This document shows positions 1-8,834 of a DNA stretch of 54,570 bases, piece by piece. Within the stretch, counting starts at the first letter, position 1; every line of letters begins with the position of its first letter. This DNA is from Stenotrophomonas maltophilia (GTDB lineage: Bacteria; Pseudomonadota; Gammaproteobacteria; Xanthomonadales; Xanthomonadaceae): contig NZ_SRHZ01000003.1 of the NCBI RefSeq assembly GCF_004684085.1, positions 1-54,570 of the forward strand, written 5' to 3'. A program made the position numbers and the translations under genes. Below the pieces are notes generated by a model, which saw only the letters and a list, made by a program, of their open reading frames with translations, had not been told where the DNA came from and made no database searches.

Positions 1-8
1 CCTGAGGT

Positions 9-31
9 TGCCGGCCAGCGGCCGGCACTAC
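9..31. repeat. SMAG/REP-like palindrome, GTAGTGCCGGCC type
   Basis: Imperfect palindrome (minus strand reads GTAGTGCCGGCCGCTGGCCG and onward) lying just beyond the stop of the first gene. The same unit recurs at 50900, 50953 and 54411. It fits the GTAG-headed REP-like family known in S. maltophilia. Confidence 0.85.
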
Positions 32-47
32 CAACAGATCACACCGA

Positions 48-935
48 TCAGCGCGCCAACAACGCGCGCGCATCCTGCCCGGCTTCGCAGTGCACGAACA
101 GCACCGGCACGCCGTGCGCTTCCAGCACCGCGGCCATCTGCCGCTGGCGCATCAGGAACTGCTCGTAGATACCCTTCAGGCGGTCGCAGTCGTTGCTGCC
201 GTGACCGTAGTGCGCGCACCAGCCGGCCGGATCGAACAGCGCCATGCGTGCCTCGCCATGGGTGTAGCGCAGCAGCGGCTCGGGCGCGGCATTGAGCCAT
301 TCGTCTTCGCCCGGCGCCATGATCGCGGTCTCGATCAGCGGCCACAGCGCGGCCAGGCCCTGGTTGTCGTACTGCATCGACATCATCGCGGCCAGGTCGT
401 TCACGGTGAAATAGCGCGCGTGCTCGATGCGGGCCCCGAACGTGTTCTGCGCCATCAGCGCGGTGTCGGCATGGGCCATGCCGTTGGCCAGCAACGTGTC
501 TTCCAGCGCTTCGGCCACCGCGTTGGTGGTGGCCACATCGCTGCCGGTCAGCAGGAACGGCACCACGCGCAGGCCACCGCCTACCAGGCTGGCATCGGCC
601 TGGAACGGCAGCGGCACGTCACCACTTGCGTCGGTACCGAAGGCCAGCAGGCGCGGCCCCTGGTTACGGCCCGGCGCACGCATCTGCAGTTCTTCCAGGC
701 GGCGGTGGATCGGCCAGCCCGGGCGCAGCACCTCGGCCGGGTCGAAATGGGCGGCGGCGAACACCAGGTCCAGCTCGGCCACCTGCGGCACGTGCTTGGC
801 CAGGTCACGGCCGACGCGTTCGGCCAGTTCACCGGCCTGTTCGGCGCTGAGCACCGCCTGGCGGGGGATTTCGCCGCCGGCCAGTTCCAGGGCCAGCACG
901 CCAAGGGCATTCATCGCGGGGTCGGGTTTGCTCAT
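48..935 (-). CDS. conserved protein of unknown function, 295 aa
   Basis: I do not recognise a named family. The frame is intact from an ATG at 935 to a stop next to a REP-like palindrome, and codon usage matches its neighbours. A second in-frame ATG lies at codon 8 (914). No signal peptide or membrane segment is visible. The protein has several Cys/His residues near its C-terminus (WCAHYGHGSNDCDR and FVHCEAG), which could bind a metal, but no known motif is complete. It is divergent from the thiolase gene, with about 110 bp between the starts. It resembles the conserved cytosolic hypothetical proteins of Xanthomonadaceae; function is not assignable. Confidence 0.8.
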   Translation of the reverse strand: MSKPDPAMNALGVLALELAGGEIPRQAVLSAEQAGELAERVGRDLAKHVPQVAELDLVFAAAHFDPAEVLRPGWPIHRRLEELQMRAPGRNQGPRLLAFGTDASGDVPLPFQADASLVGGGLRVVPFLLTGSDVATTNAVAEALEDTLLANGMAHADTALMAQNTFGARIEHARYFTVNDLAAMMSMQYDNQGLAALWPLIETAIMAPGEDEWLNAAPEPLLRYTHGEARMALFDPAGWCAHYGHGSNDCDRLKGIYEQFLMRQRQMAAVLEAHGVPVLFVHCEAGQDARALLAR

Positions 936-1043
936 GGTTCCACGGTTGGCCCATCACAGGGCGGCAGCTACACTTGGCTCCATTATGCCTGCTCCGTCGT
1001 GCAGGCCATGTTGCAGACACCCTCATCCATGCCAGGTATCTCC

Positions 1044-2324
1044 ATGCCCAACGCTCGTCCCGTCGCCATCCTCGGTGGCGTCCGCATTCCGTTCTGCCGC
1101 CAGAACACCGCGTATTCGGATGTCGGCAACCTCGGCATGTCGGTCCGTACGCTGGGCGCGCTGGTCGAACGTTTCGGCCTGCACGGCCAGCAACTCGGTG
1201 AAGTGGCGATGGGTGCGGTGATCAAGCACTCCAGCGACTGGAACCTGGGCCGCGAAGCCACGCTGTCGTCCGGCCTGTCGCCGCTGACCCCGGGCATCAC
1301 CCTGCAGCGCGCCTGCGGCACCTCGCTGGACAGCATCATCACCGTTGCCAACAAGATCGCGCTGGGCCAGATCGAATCTGGTATCGGCGGTGGTTCGGAC
1401 ACCACCTCCGACGTGCCGATCGTGTACGGCAAGAAGCTGCGTGCGCGCCTGCTGGCTGCCAACCGCGCCAAGAGCACTGGCGACAAGATCCGTGCGCTCA
1501 CCGCCGGCTTCAAGTTCTCCGAGCTCAAGCCCGAGTTCCCGGGCGTGGCCGAGCCGCGCACCGGCAAGAGCATGGGCGACCACTGCGAGGACATGGCCAA
1601 GGAATGGAACATCTCGCGCGACTCGCAGGACGAGTGGGCGGTGTCTTCGCACAAGAAGCTGGCAGCTGCCTATGAGCGCGGGTTCTTCAACGATCTGATC
1701 GCACCGTTCCGCGGCGTCGAGCGCGACAACATCCTGCGTCCGGATACCTCACTGGAGAAGCTGGCCACGCTGAAGCCGGCGTTCGACAGGGTCTCCGGCC
1801 GCGGCACGCTGACCGCCGCCAACTCCACCCCGCTGACCGACGGCGCCGCCGCGGTGCTGCTGGCCAGCGAGGAGTGGGCACGCGCCCACGGCCACGAACC
1901 GCAGGCCTATCTGCGTGATGCGCACGTCTCGGCAGTGGACTTCGTGCATGGCGAAGGCCTGCTGATGGCGCCGACCGTGGCCGTGCCGGAGATGCTCAAG
2001 CGCAACGGCCTGACCCTGCAGGACTTCGACATCTACGAGATCCACGAAGCCTTCGCCGCGCAGGTGCTGTGCACCCTGCGTGCGTGGGAGAGCGAGGATT
2101 ACTGCCGCAACCGCCTGGGCCTGGACGCGCCGATGGGCCGCATCGACCCGGACAAGATCAACCTGCTGGGCTCGTCGCTGGCCACCGGCCACCCGTTCGC
2201 GGCTACCGGTGCACGCGTGATCGCCACGGCCGCCAAGCAGCTGGCCGAACGCGGCGGTGGCCGCGCGCTGGTGTCGATCTGCACCGCCGGCGGCATGGGC
2301 GTGGTGGCGATCGTCGAACGCTGA
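1044..2324 (+). CDS. acetyl-CoA C-acyltransferase (thiolase, FadI-like)
   Basis: This 426-aa thiolase catalyses the thiolytic step of fatty-acid beta-oxidation, or the reverse condensation of two acyl-CoAs, in the cytosol. The nucleophilic Cys91 lies in RACGTSLDS, His383 in ATGHPFAATGAR, and the acid/base Cys413 in CTAGGMG. The ANSTPLTDGAAAV stretch is typical of FadA/FadI-class thiolases. ATGs at 1008, 1029 and 1044 are all in frame. 1044 is preferred because CAGG sits 7 bp upstream and homologues begin near this point. No fadJ/fadB-type partner is adjacent, so it appears to be a single-gene unit. Assignment to degradative rather than biosynthetic thiolase rests on similarity to FadI only. 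Confidence 0.93.
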   Translation: MPNARPVAILGGVRIPFCRQNTAYSDVGNLGMSVRTLGALVERFGLHGQQLGEVAMGAVIKHSSDWNLGREATLSSGLSPLTPGITLQRACGTSLDSIITVANKIALGQIESGIGGGSDTTSDVPIVYGKKLRARLLAANRAKSTGDKIRALTAGFKFSELKPEFPGVAEPRTGKSMGDHCEDMAKEWNISRDSQDEWAVSSHKKLAAAYERGFFNDLIAPFRGVERDNILRPDTSLEKLATLKPAFDRVSGRGTLTAANSTPLTDGAAAVLLASEEWARAHGHEPQAYLRDAHVSAVDFVHGEGLLMAPTVAVPEMLKRNGLTLQDFDIYEIHEAFAAQVLCTLRAWESEDYCRNRLGLDAPMGRIDPDKINLLGSSLATGHPFAATGARVIATAAKQLAERGGGRALVSICTAGGMGVVAIVER

Positions 2325-2339
2325 TCGCATCCATCGAAC

Positions 2340-2368
2340 AACGAAAAACGCCGCCCATCGGGCGGCGT
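2340..2368 (-). terminator. rho-independent terminator of the hemDXY operon
   Basis: The stem ACGCCGCCC/GGGCGGCGT with an ATC loop (2348-2368) is followed on the minus strand by a T run (TTTTTCG). It terminates transcription coming from hemY. On the plus strand it closes the thiolase gene, with no T tract. Confidence 0.8.
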
Positions 2369-2372
2369 CTCC

Positions 2373-2433
2373 GGTGGGTACCGACCGTTGGTCGGCATGG
2401 TGCGGAAAGCATCCACGCATGGCGTGGATCTAC
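2373..2433. repeat. two REP-like palindromes (GTGGGTacC type and ATCCACGC type)
   Basis: The first unit (2373-2397) has the core CCGACCGTTGGTCGG. The second (2411-2433) is ATCCACGCATGGCGTGGATC followed by TAC. On the minus strand the second begins GTAG immediately after the hemY TAA. Confidence 0.85.
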
Positions 2434-3729
2434 TTACGGCAACCGCGGGTTGCCGAATTCGTCGCGCTCTTCATTGGCGTCATACACCGGCGGCTGCACC
2501 GTGAGCGGCTGCTCTTCCACCGTTGCACGCAGCGGCGCTTCGTTGCCCCGCACCAGCTCCACGCTGTCTTCGCCACGCTGCAGGCGCAGCGCATTGGCCA
2601 GGCACTGCGCGGCCAGCGCATGATCGCCACGCTGCGCGAACAGTTCACCCAGTGCTTCCCACGCGGGTGCACCCGCGCCGGCAGCGATGGCTTCGTGCAG
2701 GAACGCATCGGCGGCCTCCCACTGCTGCTGGGCCAGGGCCACGCGACCCTGCGCCAGGCGCAGCGCGGCGGAGTCGTCATGCACATTGCGCCAGCGCGCC
2801 AGGTTGGCCTGACGGGTGGCCAGGCGTTCGGCCGGCAGGCGGCCATACAACGTCACCAGCTCGTCGTCCCAGCGCTGGTCCAGTGCATGCTCAAGGGCCA
2901 GCAGGGCCGGCTCGTCCCAGTTCAACGCCACTGCGCGGCTGGCGTAGGCGCCCACCACGTCGGGGGTCGGCCGCAGCGCCTTCGGCGTGGCTTCCCACTG
3001 TGCGGCCAGTGCATTGACGTCGGCCGCTTCCAACAGTGCCTGTGCGGCCAGGCGCGCTTCCAGTTCGCTGTTCGCGTCGGCCGGCAGTACCTTGCTCTGG
3101 CGCAGTGCGCCCAACTGGCCATACGCCTCGTGGGCACGGCCGGCACGGGCCAGTGCCTCGGTGCGCAGCCACAGGCCGCGCGGCGGCAGCGGCTGGATCG
3201 CCGCCACGTCCAGCGCGTTGATGGCATCCACAGGCAGGTCGCGCGCCAGCAGCTGTTCGGCGCGCAGCAGCGCCTGCAGGGTGGCATCGCTTTCGCCCAG
3301 GCGCTGCAGCAGCGCTTCACTGGCGGTGCCGTCGGCGCGCGCCTGCGCACTGCGCACGGCATTGGCCAGCGCCACCGCGCTCACTTCCGGATCCTTGGCG
3401 GCACCGTCCAACAGCTTTTCCGCACGCTGCCACTGGCCATGCTCGTAAGCCTGCAGGCCATCGATCAGCCGCACCCGGCCCTGCTTGCGGCGGTAACGGC
3501 CCCAGGCACGGAACGGTGCAGCAATCAGGCTCCACAACAGCCACAGCACCAGCACGGCAACCACGGTCAGCAGGGCCACCTTCGGCAGGTTGCTGTGGTA
3601 GTCGTAGCCGGCGTAGCGCAGCGTCACTTCGCCGAAGCGGTTGAGGTCATCGGCGCCGAGCCATTGCGCGGCGACCACGCCGATGGCCACGGCCAGCAAC
3701 AGCACGACCAGGGATTGCAGGGGTTTCAT
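2434..3729 (-). CDS. hemY: HemY, porphyrin-operon membrane protein
   Basis: This 431-aa protein has two N-terminal transmembrane helices (about residues 5-25 and 48-70), followed by an alpha-helical TPR-like domain. This is the layout of the HemY family encoded in proteobacterial hem operons. LYAGYDYHS-type text between the helices (residues 38-46) and the long TPR region (about 85-400) support the call. HemY is an inner-membrane protein of late tetrapyrrole metabolism whose biochemical role is debated. It is not the protoporphyrinogen oxidase of Bacillus that shares the name. It starts 6 bp after hemX stops, so the two are in one transcript. Confidence 0.92.
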   Translation of the reverse strand: MKPLQSLVVLLLAVAIGVVAAQWLGADDLNRFGEVTLRYAGYDYHSNLPKVALLTVVAVLVLWLLWSLIAAPFRAWGRYRRKQGRVRLIDGLQAYEHGQWQRAEKLLDGAAKDPEVSAVALANAVRSAQARADGTASEALLQRLGESDATLQALLRAEQLLARDLPVDAINALDVAAIQPLPPRGLWLRTEALARAGRAHEAYGQLGALRQSKVLPADANSELEARLAAQALLEAADVNALAAQWEATPKALRPTPDVVGAYASRAVALNWDEPALLALEHALDQRWDDELVTLYGRLPAERLATRQANLARWRNVHDDSAALRLAQGRVALAQQQWEAADAFLHEAIAAGAGAPAWEALGELFAQRGDHALAAQCLANALRLQRGEDSVELVRGNEAPLRATVEEQPLTVQPPVYDANEERDEFGNPRLP

Positions 3730-3735
3730 GCGGTA

Positions 3736-4710
3736 TTACCTCCGGTCGGTCTGGGTGCGCAGTTGCTGCAGGGTGCTGCCAATAACGGTGTTGCTGGCCT
3801 GCAGCGGAAGCTCGCGCAAGGCCTTCAGTTCAGCACGTTGCGCGCGCAGGGCCGGTGAATCCGGCCAGCGCCGCTGCGCCCAATGCTCCACGCGTGCCAG
3901 CGCCGTATCGCGGCCGGTGCGGTCGCCACGTTCGATGGCCGCGCGCGCCAGGGTCAGTTCCAGCTGCAGTGCATCGTCGGCATTGCGACGTTCGGCGGCA
4001 GTCAACGGGCCGTTCTGGCGGCTGGGGGTGATGTCCACGAATGGAGCCAGTGTTGCCTGCCACCACGGTCTGCTGGAACCGGCAGCGTTACCCGTGACCT
4101 GCGAGGGCAGGCCCTGCAATGCCCTGGCCAATGCATCCAGGCGTTGCAGCGACTGCACGCGTGGGCCGGCGCCGAGCGCGTCCAGCGCCTCGCGCTCCTG
4201 TACCAGTGCCTGGCGCAGGTTCAGTCCATCACTGTCAGGCAGATGGGTCAGTGCGGTCGCAGCCTGCGCATACAGGCGGCGTGCGCCTTCCACATCGTCG
4301 GCGTAGTTCAGGCGCTGCGCGGCCTGGGTCAGCAGCAGCTCGGCCTCATCGCGCTGCACCGCCTGCCGCCCCTGGTTGGCACTGTCGGCCAGCTTGGCCA
4401 GGTTCTCTTCCAGCAATGCGCTGCGCTGGGAAAGGCCCAGCATCTCGTCGCGCAGCACGCGGTTGGTGGTCGCCGCATCCTGCAGGCGCTGGCTGGTCGC
4501 GCGCTGGTCGCGGCGCAGTCCATCCAGCGTGGCCTGCAGGCCCTGCAGCTGCACTGCGGTGGTCTGTGCCTGCGCGTCCTGTTCATGCTGTTGCTGCTGC
4601 CAGACGTACCAGCCGGCATAGCCGCCCACGCCAAGCACGACTACCCCGGCCAGCGGCAGCAGCCAGCGCACGGGTCGACGGGGCGGGGAAATGGGCGGAG
4701 TCTCGTTCAT
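3736..4710 (-). CDS. hemX: HemX, uroporphyrinogen-III C-methyltransferase-like membrane protein
   Basis: The 324-aa protein has a proline-rich N-terminus, one transmembrane helix (residues 15-34, WLLPLAGVVVLGVGGYAGWY) and a long coiled-coil periplasmic domain beginning with a Gln-rich segment. This is the HemX architecture. HemX lacks a methyltransferase fold in spite of its common annotation and probably acts as a scaffold or regulator of heme synthesis at the membrane. It lies between hemD (104 bp upstream) and hemY (6 bp downstream). The family and the gene order agree; the molecular role is not known from sequence. Confidence 0.87.
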   Translation of the reverse strand: MNETPPISPPRRPVRWLLPLAGVVVLGVGGYAGWYVWQQQQHEQDAQAQTTAVQLQGLQATLDGLRRDQRATSQRLQDAATTNRVLRDEMLGLSQRSALLEENLAKLADSANQGRQAVQRDEAELLLTQAAQRLNYADDVEGARRLYAQAATALTHLPDSDGLNLRQALVQEREALDALGAGPRVQSLQRLDALARALQGLPSQVTGNAAGSSRPWWQATLAPFVDITPSRQNGPLTAAERRNADDALQLELTLARAAIERGDRTGRDTALARVEHWAQRRWPDSPALRAQRAELKALRELPLQASNTVIGSTLQQLRTQTDRR

Positions 4711-4814
4711 GGGGCTTCCTTGTCGGCAACGTCGCCGGTCAGGTTCCGGCAGGCCGCGTTGTGCACAGCATCACTGTTGCCGACCACAGCGGCAAGCGTG
4801 ACCCACGTCCCTGT

Positions 4815-5615
4815 TCAGTTCGCTGCCGGGACGGTGAGCGTGGCGTGTGCAGCGCTCACCAGCTGTGCCGTGGTGGGCCCGCCGGCGCGCACTACACGCT
4901 GCAGTCCCAATGCCTGCGCCTGCTCGCCCAGCCGTTCGCTGGCAACCACGACATTGGCGTGGGCCTGCAGGCGTTGCTGCAACGCCGGTGGAAGCTGTTG
5001 CCAGAAATGCTGCAACGCTTCGCCACTGCTTACCGCCAGCACCCACGGAGACGCTGAATGCGCCAATCGAGCCAGCACGCGTGGTCGCAGGCGCAGCAGG
5101 CGGCGCCGATAGACGTCGGCACGTTCAATGCTGGCGCCGGCCGCCTGCAACTGCGCAGCGATCAGGCCGCGCCCGCCTGGGGCGGTCACCAGACCGACGC
5201 GCAGCCTGCGCACGTCGGCCAGCACCGGCAGCGCCAGCAGGCCTTCGCTGTCCATCCGCTGGGGTGCATGCACCTCGCCGACACCCTGTGCCTGCAATGC
5301 CCGCGCGGTGCCTTCGCCCACGGTCAGCCACGGGCTGCACTGTGCCGCGGCCAGCGGCAGCAGGCAGGCGGCCGCAGCCACAGCCGCCGGACTGGTGAAC
5401 ACCACCCGATCGCAGTTCAGCGCGCGTTGCAGCTGGCGCACCACTGGCGTGCCGTGCAGGCGCTGCAAACGCCAGGGCGGCAGGGCCACCGCATGCCCGC
5501 CCAGCCCAGCAACGGCGCGGCGCAGCGCGGAATTCTGGCCCTGCGGTCGCAGCGAAATGAAGGTCCAGCCCGGCCCGGAAGCGGCGGCGCCAGTGGGTAT
5601 CGTATGGTCGGCCAT
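4815..5615 (-). CDS. hemD: uroporphyrinogen-III synthase HemD
   Basis: HemD cyclises hydroxymethylbilane and inverts ring D to give uroporphyrinogen III, the last common precursor of heme, siroheme and cobalamin. The 266-aa product shows the bipartite HemD fold. Its N-terminal lobe contains DRVVFTSPAAVAA (about residues 69-81), and the C-terminal lobe contains YRRRLL and WVLAVSSGEAL; both are hallmark positions of the family. An ATG at 5624 is in frame, but MADHT at 5615 is preferred as the usual length. It is first in hemD-hemX-hemY. hemC, often just upstream, is absent here; the next gene is divergent and 44 bp away. Confidence 0.93.
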   Translation of the reverse strand: MADHTIPTGAAASGPGWTFISLRPQGQNSALRRAVAGLGGHAVALPPWRLQRLHGTPVVRQLQRALNCDRVVFTSPAAVAAAACLLPLAAAQCSPWLTVGEGTARALQAQGVGEVHAPQRMDSEGLLALPVLADVRRLRVGLVTAPGGRGLIAAQLQAAGASIERADVYRRRLLRLRPRVLARLAHSASPWVLAVSSGEALQHFWQQLPPALQQRLQAHANVVVASERLGEQAQALGLQRVVRAGGPTTAQLVSAAHATLTVPAAN

Positions 5616-5659
5616 TGCCTGCATTATGCGGGCCCTTCGTTGTCGTGGTCTCTGCTCCG

Positions 5660-6127
5660 ATGTCCGTTGATGCTCTGACTTCCTCGCTGACCGCCCTGCA
5701 GGACGTGCTGGACTGCATGCCGGCGGTCCGCGCCATGCAGATCCAACTCGACGGTTATGCCGATGGCGTGCTGCGCATCACTGCGCCGCTGACCGCCAAC
5801 GTCAACGACAAGGGCAACGCCTTCGGTGGCAGCCTCGCCTCGGTGCTGACCTTGTCCGGCTGGGCGCTGGTCAGCCTGCGCCTGCGCCTGGCTGGCCACG
5901 ATGCCGAGGTCTACGTGGCCGACAGCAACCTGCGTTACCTGGCTCCGGTCTACGAAGACCTGCATGCCCATGCCGAAGCAGCCGAAGCTACTGGCTGGGA
6001 CGCTTTCCTGAACACTTTCCGCCAGCGCCGCAAGGCCCGCATCAGCATCATCGCCACCCAGCCCGGTGCCGATGGCAAGCCCGCCGCCGAATTCAGCGGT
6101 CGCTTCGTTGCCTTCGCCAAAGGGTAG
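5660..6127 (+). CDS. thioesterase (YiiD C-terminal / hotdog-fold type)
   Basis: This 155-aa protein is a stand-alone hotdog-fold thioesterase. The segment NDKGNAFGGSLASVLTLSGW (residues 47-66) is the conserved core found in the C-terminal half of YiiD and in relatives acting on acyl-CoA or acyl-ACP. ATG 5660 gives MSVDAL and removes a run of hydrophobic non-homologous residues encoded by the upstream extension. It is divergent from hemD. The physiological substrate cannot be read from sequence. Confidence 0.85.
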   Translation: MSVDALTSSLTALQDVLDCMPAVRAMQIQLDGYADGVLRITAPLTANVNDKGNAFGGSLASVLTLSGWALVSLRLRLAGHDAEVYVADSNLRYLAPVYEDLHAHAEAAEATGWDAFLNTFRQRRKARISIIATQPGADGKPAAEFSGRFVAFAKG

Positions 6128-6159
6128 GATGGCAGGCTGACGTTCTGGGGAAACCACCG

Positions 6160-6585
6160 ATGCGCCGCCTCATCCAGTTCCTGATGTGTTCCCTGCTGCT
6201 GGTCAGCGCCGCGGCCTCGGCAGACGACCTGAGCCGCAAGCAGCGCAAGCTGCTGGAAGAGACCCAGATCGCCTACGGCGCCACCATCCGCTGGGGCAGC
6301 ATGGACGATGCGATCGGCTATCTGGACCCCAAGCTGCGCAAGGAAAAACCGCCCACCGAGTTCGAGCTCAACCGCTACGCGCAGCTGCGCGTGTCGTCCT
6401 ACCGCGAGCGCAGCAGCGCCGCGCTGGACGGTGGCCTGGTCGAGCGCCGGGTCGAAATCGGGGTGATCAACCAGAACACCCAGGCCGAGCGCACGGTGGT
6501 CGTGGTCGAGCGCTGGCGCTGGGATGCCGAGGCCAAGCGCTGGTGGCAGACCGCCGGCCTGCCGGACCTGTGGAAGGGGCAGTGA
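6160..6585 (+). CDS. secreted protein of unknown function, 141 aa
   Basis: A signal peptide (residues 1-21, ending SAAASA) precedes a mature domain of about 120 residues rich in charged amino acids, with a conserved-looking VVVVERWRWDAEAKRWWQ segment (residues 108-125). I recognise no named family. It sits between the thioesterase gene and a rhodanese gene on the same strand, 57 bp before the latter, and is probably periplasmic. It resembles conserved hypothetical proteins of Xanthomonadaceae. Confidence 0.85.
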   Translation: MRRLIQFLMCSLLLVSAAASADDLSRKQRKLLEETQIAYGATIRWGSMDDAIGYLDPKLRKEKPPTEFELNRYAQLRVSSYRERSSAALDGGLVERRVEIGVINQNTQAERTVVVVERWRWDAEAKRWWQTAGLPDLWKGQ

Positions 6586-6642
6586 CGGGCCGCGTCCGGC
6601 TTGTGCGACAATCGGCGCCCGCTTAATCGACCCGTGACCTGA

Positions 6643-7080
6643 GTGAATTACGAAGAGTTGCTGGCCTTTGCAGGCCGAAACCCGATGCTGTCCGCGGCCC
6701 TGGTCGGCCTGACCGTGGCCATCATCGTCACCGAGATCCGCCGCCTGTTCCGGGGCTTCAAGGGCATCAAGCCCGCCGAACTGACCCAGCTGATCAACGC
6801 GGGTGGCACGGTGGTGGTCGACCTGTCGGCCAGCGGTGACTTCGAGAAGGGCCATATTGCCGGCAGCCGCAACGCCCAGGCCAGCGCCTTCGGCCCGGAC
6901 AACAAGCTGGTGGCCAACGCCAAGCAGTCGCCAGTGGTGCTGGTGTGCCGCAGTGGCAATGCCTCGGAAACCGCCGCCAAGGCGCTGAAGAAGGCCGGCT
7001 TCGAGAAGGTCTACGTGCTCGACGGCGGCATCCCCGCCTGGCAGCAGGCCGAGCTGCCGCTGGTCAAGGGTCGCAACTGA
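6643..7080 (+). CDS. membrane-anchored rhodanese-like protein (YibN-like)
   Basis: The 145-aa protein has an N-terminal transmembrane segment (about residues 16-30) and a single rhodanese domain. The active-site loop is CRSGNAS (Cys at about 103), and the C-terminal motif is VYVLDGGIPAWQQAELP. Such domains move sulfane sulfur via a cysteine persulfide. The start is GTG at 6643. It is followed by secB and gpsA in the same direction, matching the proteobacterial order yibN-grxC-secB-gpsA, but grxC is missing here: only about 100 bp separate it from secB. Confidence 0.9.
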   Translation: MNYEELLAFAGRNPMLSAALVGLTVAIIVTEIRRLFRGFKGIKPAELTQLINAGGTVVVDLSASGDFEKGHIAGSRNAQASAFGPDNKLVANAKQSPVVLVCRSGNASETAAKALKKAGFEKVYVLDGGIPAWQQAELPLVKGRN

Positions 7081-7180
7081 TTGTCGCAGGTGGCGGATCC
7101 GACCTTGTATGGGCCTGATGCCGCCCCCATCGCAGTAGTTCGACCACCGTTTTCATTGCATTCACCTGGAGTTACTGGAA

Positions 7181-7699
7181 ATGTCCGAAGAGACCACCAA
7201 CGGCGCCGTTGCGCCGGCCGATGCCGCCACCGGCCCCGCTTTCACCGTCGAGAAGATCTACGTCAAGGACGTCTCCTTCGAGTCGCCGAACGCTCCGACC
7301 ATCTTCAACGACCAGGTGCAGCCGGAGCTGCAGCTGAACCTGAACCAGCAGGTGCAGCGCCTGGGTGAGAACGCCTTCGAAGTCGTGCTGGCCGTGACCC
7401 TGACCTGCCAGGCCGGTGAGCGCACCGCCTACGTGGCCGAAGTGAAGCAGGCCGGCGTGTTCGGCCTGGTCGGCCTGGACCCGCAGTCGATCGACGTGCT
7501 GCTCGGCACCCAGTGCCCGAACATCCTGTTCCCGTACGTGCGCCAGCTGGTCAGCGACCTGATCCAGGCCGGCGGCTTCCCGCCGTTCTTCCTGCAGCCG
7601 ATCAACTTCGAAGGCCTGTACGCAGAAACCCTGCGCCAGCGCCAGGAGCAGGGCGACGCACCGTCGCTGGCTGACTCCGAGCCGGCTGGCAACGCCTGA
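7181..7699 (+). CDS. secB: protein-export chaperone SecB
   Basis: SecB is the tetrameric cytosolic chaperone that keeps preproteins unfolded and delivers them to SecA. The 172-aa product carries the family signature: [19 protein letters not shown] (residues 22-40), the [16 protein letters not shown] helix and the [13 protein letters not shown] loop. The acidic SecA-binding patch includes [11 protein letters not shown]. An SD-like GGAG lies upstream of ATG 7181. gpsA follows after 20 bp, the standard pairing in Proteobacteria. Confidence 0.98.
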   Translation: MSEETTNGAVAPADAATGPAFTVEKIYVKDVSFESPNAPTIFNDQVQPELQLNLNQQVQRLGENAFEVVLAVTLTCQAGERTAYVAEVKQAGVFGLVGLDPQSIDVLLGTQCPNILFPYVRQLVSDLIQAGGFPPFFLQPINFEGLYAETLRQRQEQGDAPSLADSEPAGNA

Positions 7700-7719
7700 T
7701 TCCTGCCGCGACGTCACGG

Positions 7720-8745
7720 ATGAGCACTACCGCTGACAAGATCGCCGTGCTGGGCGCCGGTTCCTGGGGAACCGCGCTGGCCAGCCTGCTCGCACGGCAC
7801 GGTCACCCGACCGTGCTGTGGGGGCGCGACGCTGCCGTGGTCGAAGCCATCGACCAGCGCCACGAGAATCCGCGTTACCTGGCGGGCATTCCGCTGCCGG
7901 AATCGCTGCGTGCCACCACCGACCTGGCGTCGGCCGTGGAAGGCGCGGCCTGGATCCTGGTGGTGACGCCGTCGCATGCGTTCGGCGAAACCGTACGTGC
8001 GCTGGCACCGCTACGTCCGGCCGATGCCGGCGTGGCCTGGGCCACCAAGGGCTTCGAGCCCGGTTCGGGCCGCTTCCTGCATGAGGTAGCGCGCGAAGTA
8101 CTGGGTGAGGACGTGCCGCTGGCCGTCGTTACCGGCCCGTCGTTCGCCAAGGAAGTGACCCTGGGCCTGCCGACGGCGATCACCGTGCACGGCGACGTGC
8201 CCGAGTTCGCGCAGACGGTGGCCGAGGCGATGCATGGCCCGGCGTTCCGCGCCTACACCGGCGACGACATGGTCGGTGCCGAGCTGGGCGGCGCAATGAA
8301 GAACGTGCTGGCCGTGGCCACCGGTGTGGCCGATGGCATGCAGCTGGGCCTCAACGCTCGAGCCGGCCTGATCACCCGTGGTCTGAACGAGATGCTGCGG
8401 CTGGCCGCTGCGATCGGCGCCAAGCCGGAAACGCTGATGGGCCTGGCGGGCCTGGGCGATCTGGTGCTGACCTGCACCGGCGACCTGTCGCGCAACCGCC
8501 GCCTAGGCCTGGCCCTGGGCCGTGGCCAGACGCTGCAGGATGCCGTGCGCGAAATCGGCCAGGTGGTCGAGTCGGTGCAGACCGCCGACGAAGTGATGCG
8601 ACAGGCGCGCCGCCATGGCATCGACCTGCCGATCTCCGACCGCGTGCGTGCCGTGCTGCACGGCGAGCAGACACCGGAAGAAGGCCTGCGCGCATTGCTG
8701 GCGCGGGAACAGAAACCGGAGTATCCGGACACGCTGTTCAAGTGA
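7720..8745 (+). CDS. gpsA: NAD(P)-dependent glycerol-3-phosphate dehydrogenase GpsA
   Basis: GpsA reduces dihydroxyacetone phosphate to sn-glycerol-3-phosphate, the backbone of phospholipids. The 341-aa sequence starts with the nucleotide-binding motif [19 protein letters not shown] (residues 10-28). It contains [10 protein letters not shown], the catalytic-lysine region [17 protein letters not shown], and [21 protein letters not shown], all diagnostic of the family. It is the last gene of rhodanese-secB-gpsA and is closed by a strong terminator just after the stop codon. Confidence 0.98.
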   Translation: MSTTADKIAVLGAGSWGTALASLLARHGHPTVLWGRDAAVVEAIDQRHENPRYLAGIPLPESLRATTDLASAVEGAAWILVVTPSHAFGETVRALAPLRPADAGVAWATKGFEPGSGRFLHEVAREVLGEDVPLAVVTGPSFAKEVTLGLPTAITVHGDVPEFAQTVAEAMHGPAFRAYTGDDMVGAELGGAMKNVLAVATGVADGMQLGLNARAGLITRGLNEMLRLAAAIGAKPETLMGLAGLGDLVLTCTGDLSRNRRLGLALGRGQTLQDAVREIGQVVESVQTADEVMRQARRHGIDLPISDRVRAVLHGEQTPEEGLRALLAREQKPEYPDTLFK

Positions 8746-8748
8746 ATC

Positions 8749-8777
8749 GAAAAACCCCGGCTACGTGCCGGGGTTTT
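8749..8777 (+). terminator. rho-independent terminator of secB-gpsA
   Basis: AACCCCGGC/GCCGGGGTT stem with a four-base loop, followed by seven T residues. It begins a few bases after the gpsA TGA. The preceding A run also gives some minus-strand activity. Confidence 0.93.
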
Positions 8778-8791
8778 TTTGTGCGCGGCCC

Positions 8792-8814
8792 ATCCACGCA
8801 TGGCGTGGATCTAC
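8792..8814. repeat. SMAG/REP-like palindrome, ATCCACGC type
   Basis: ATCCACGCATGGCGTGGATC followed by TAC, the same unit as at 2411 and 43732. It lies between the gpsA terminator and the convergent gene ending at 8835. Confidence 0.9.
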
Positions 8815-8834
8815 GACGGAACCCGCGGCTTCCA

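Noticed and set aside
90..1043. Long N-terminal extension of the thiolase frame
   Set aside because: It overlaps the opposite-strand conserved gene, is rich in His/Gln/Arg, and homologous thiolases begin near 1044.
2257..3858. A 533-codon plus-strand frame
   Set aside because: Antisense to hemY and hemX; no domain content.
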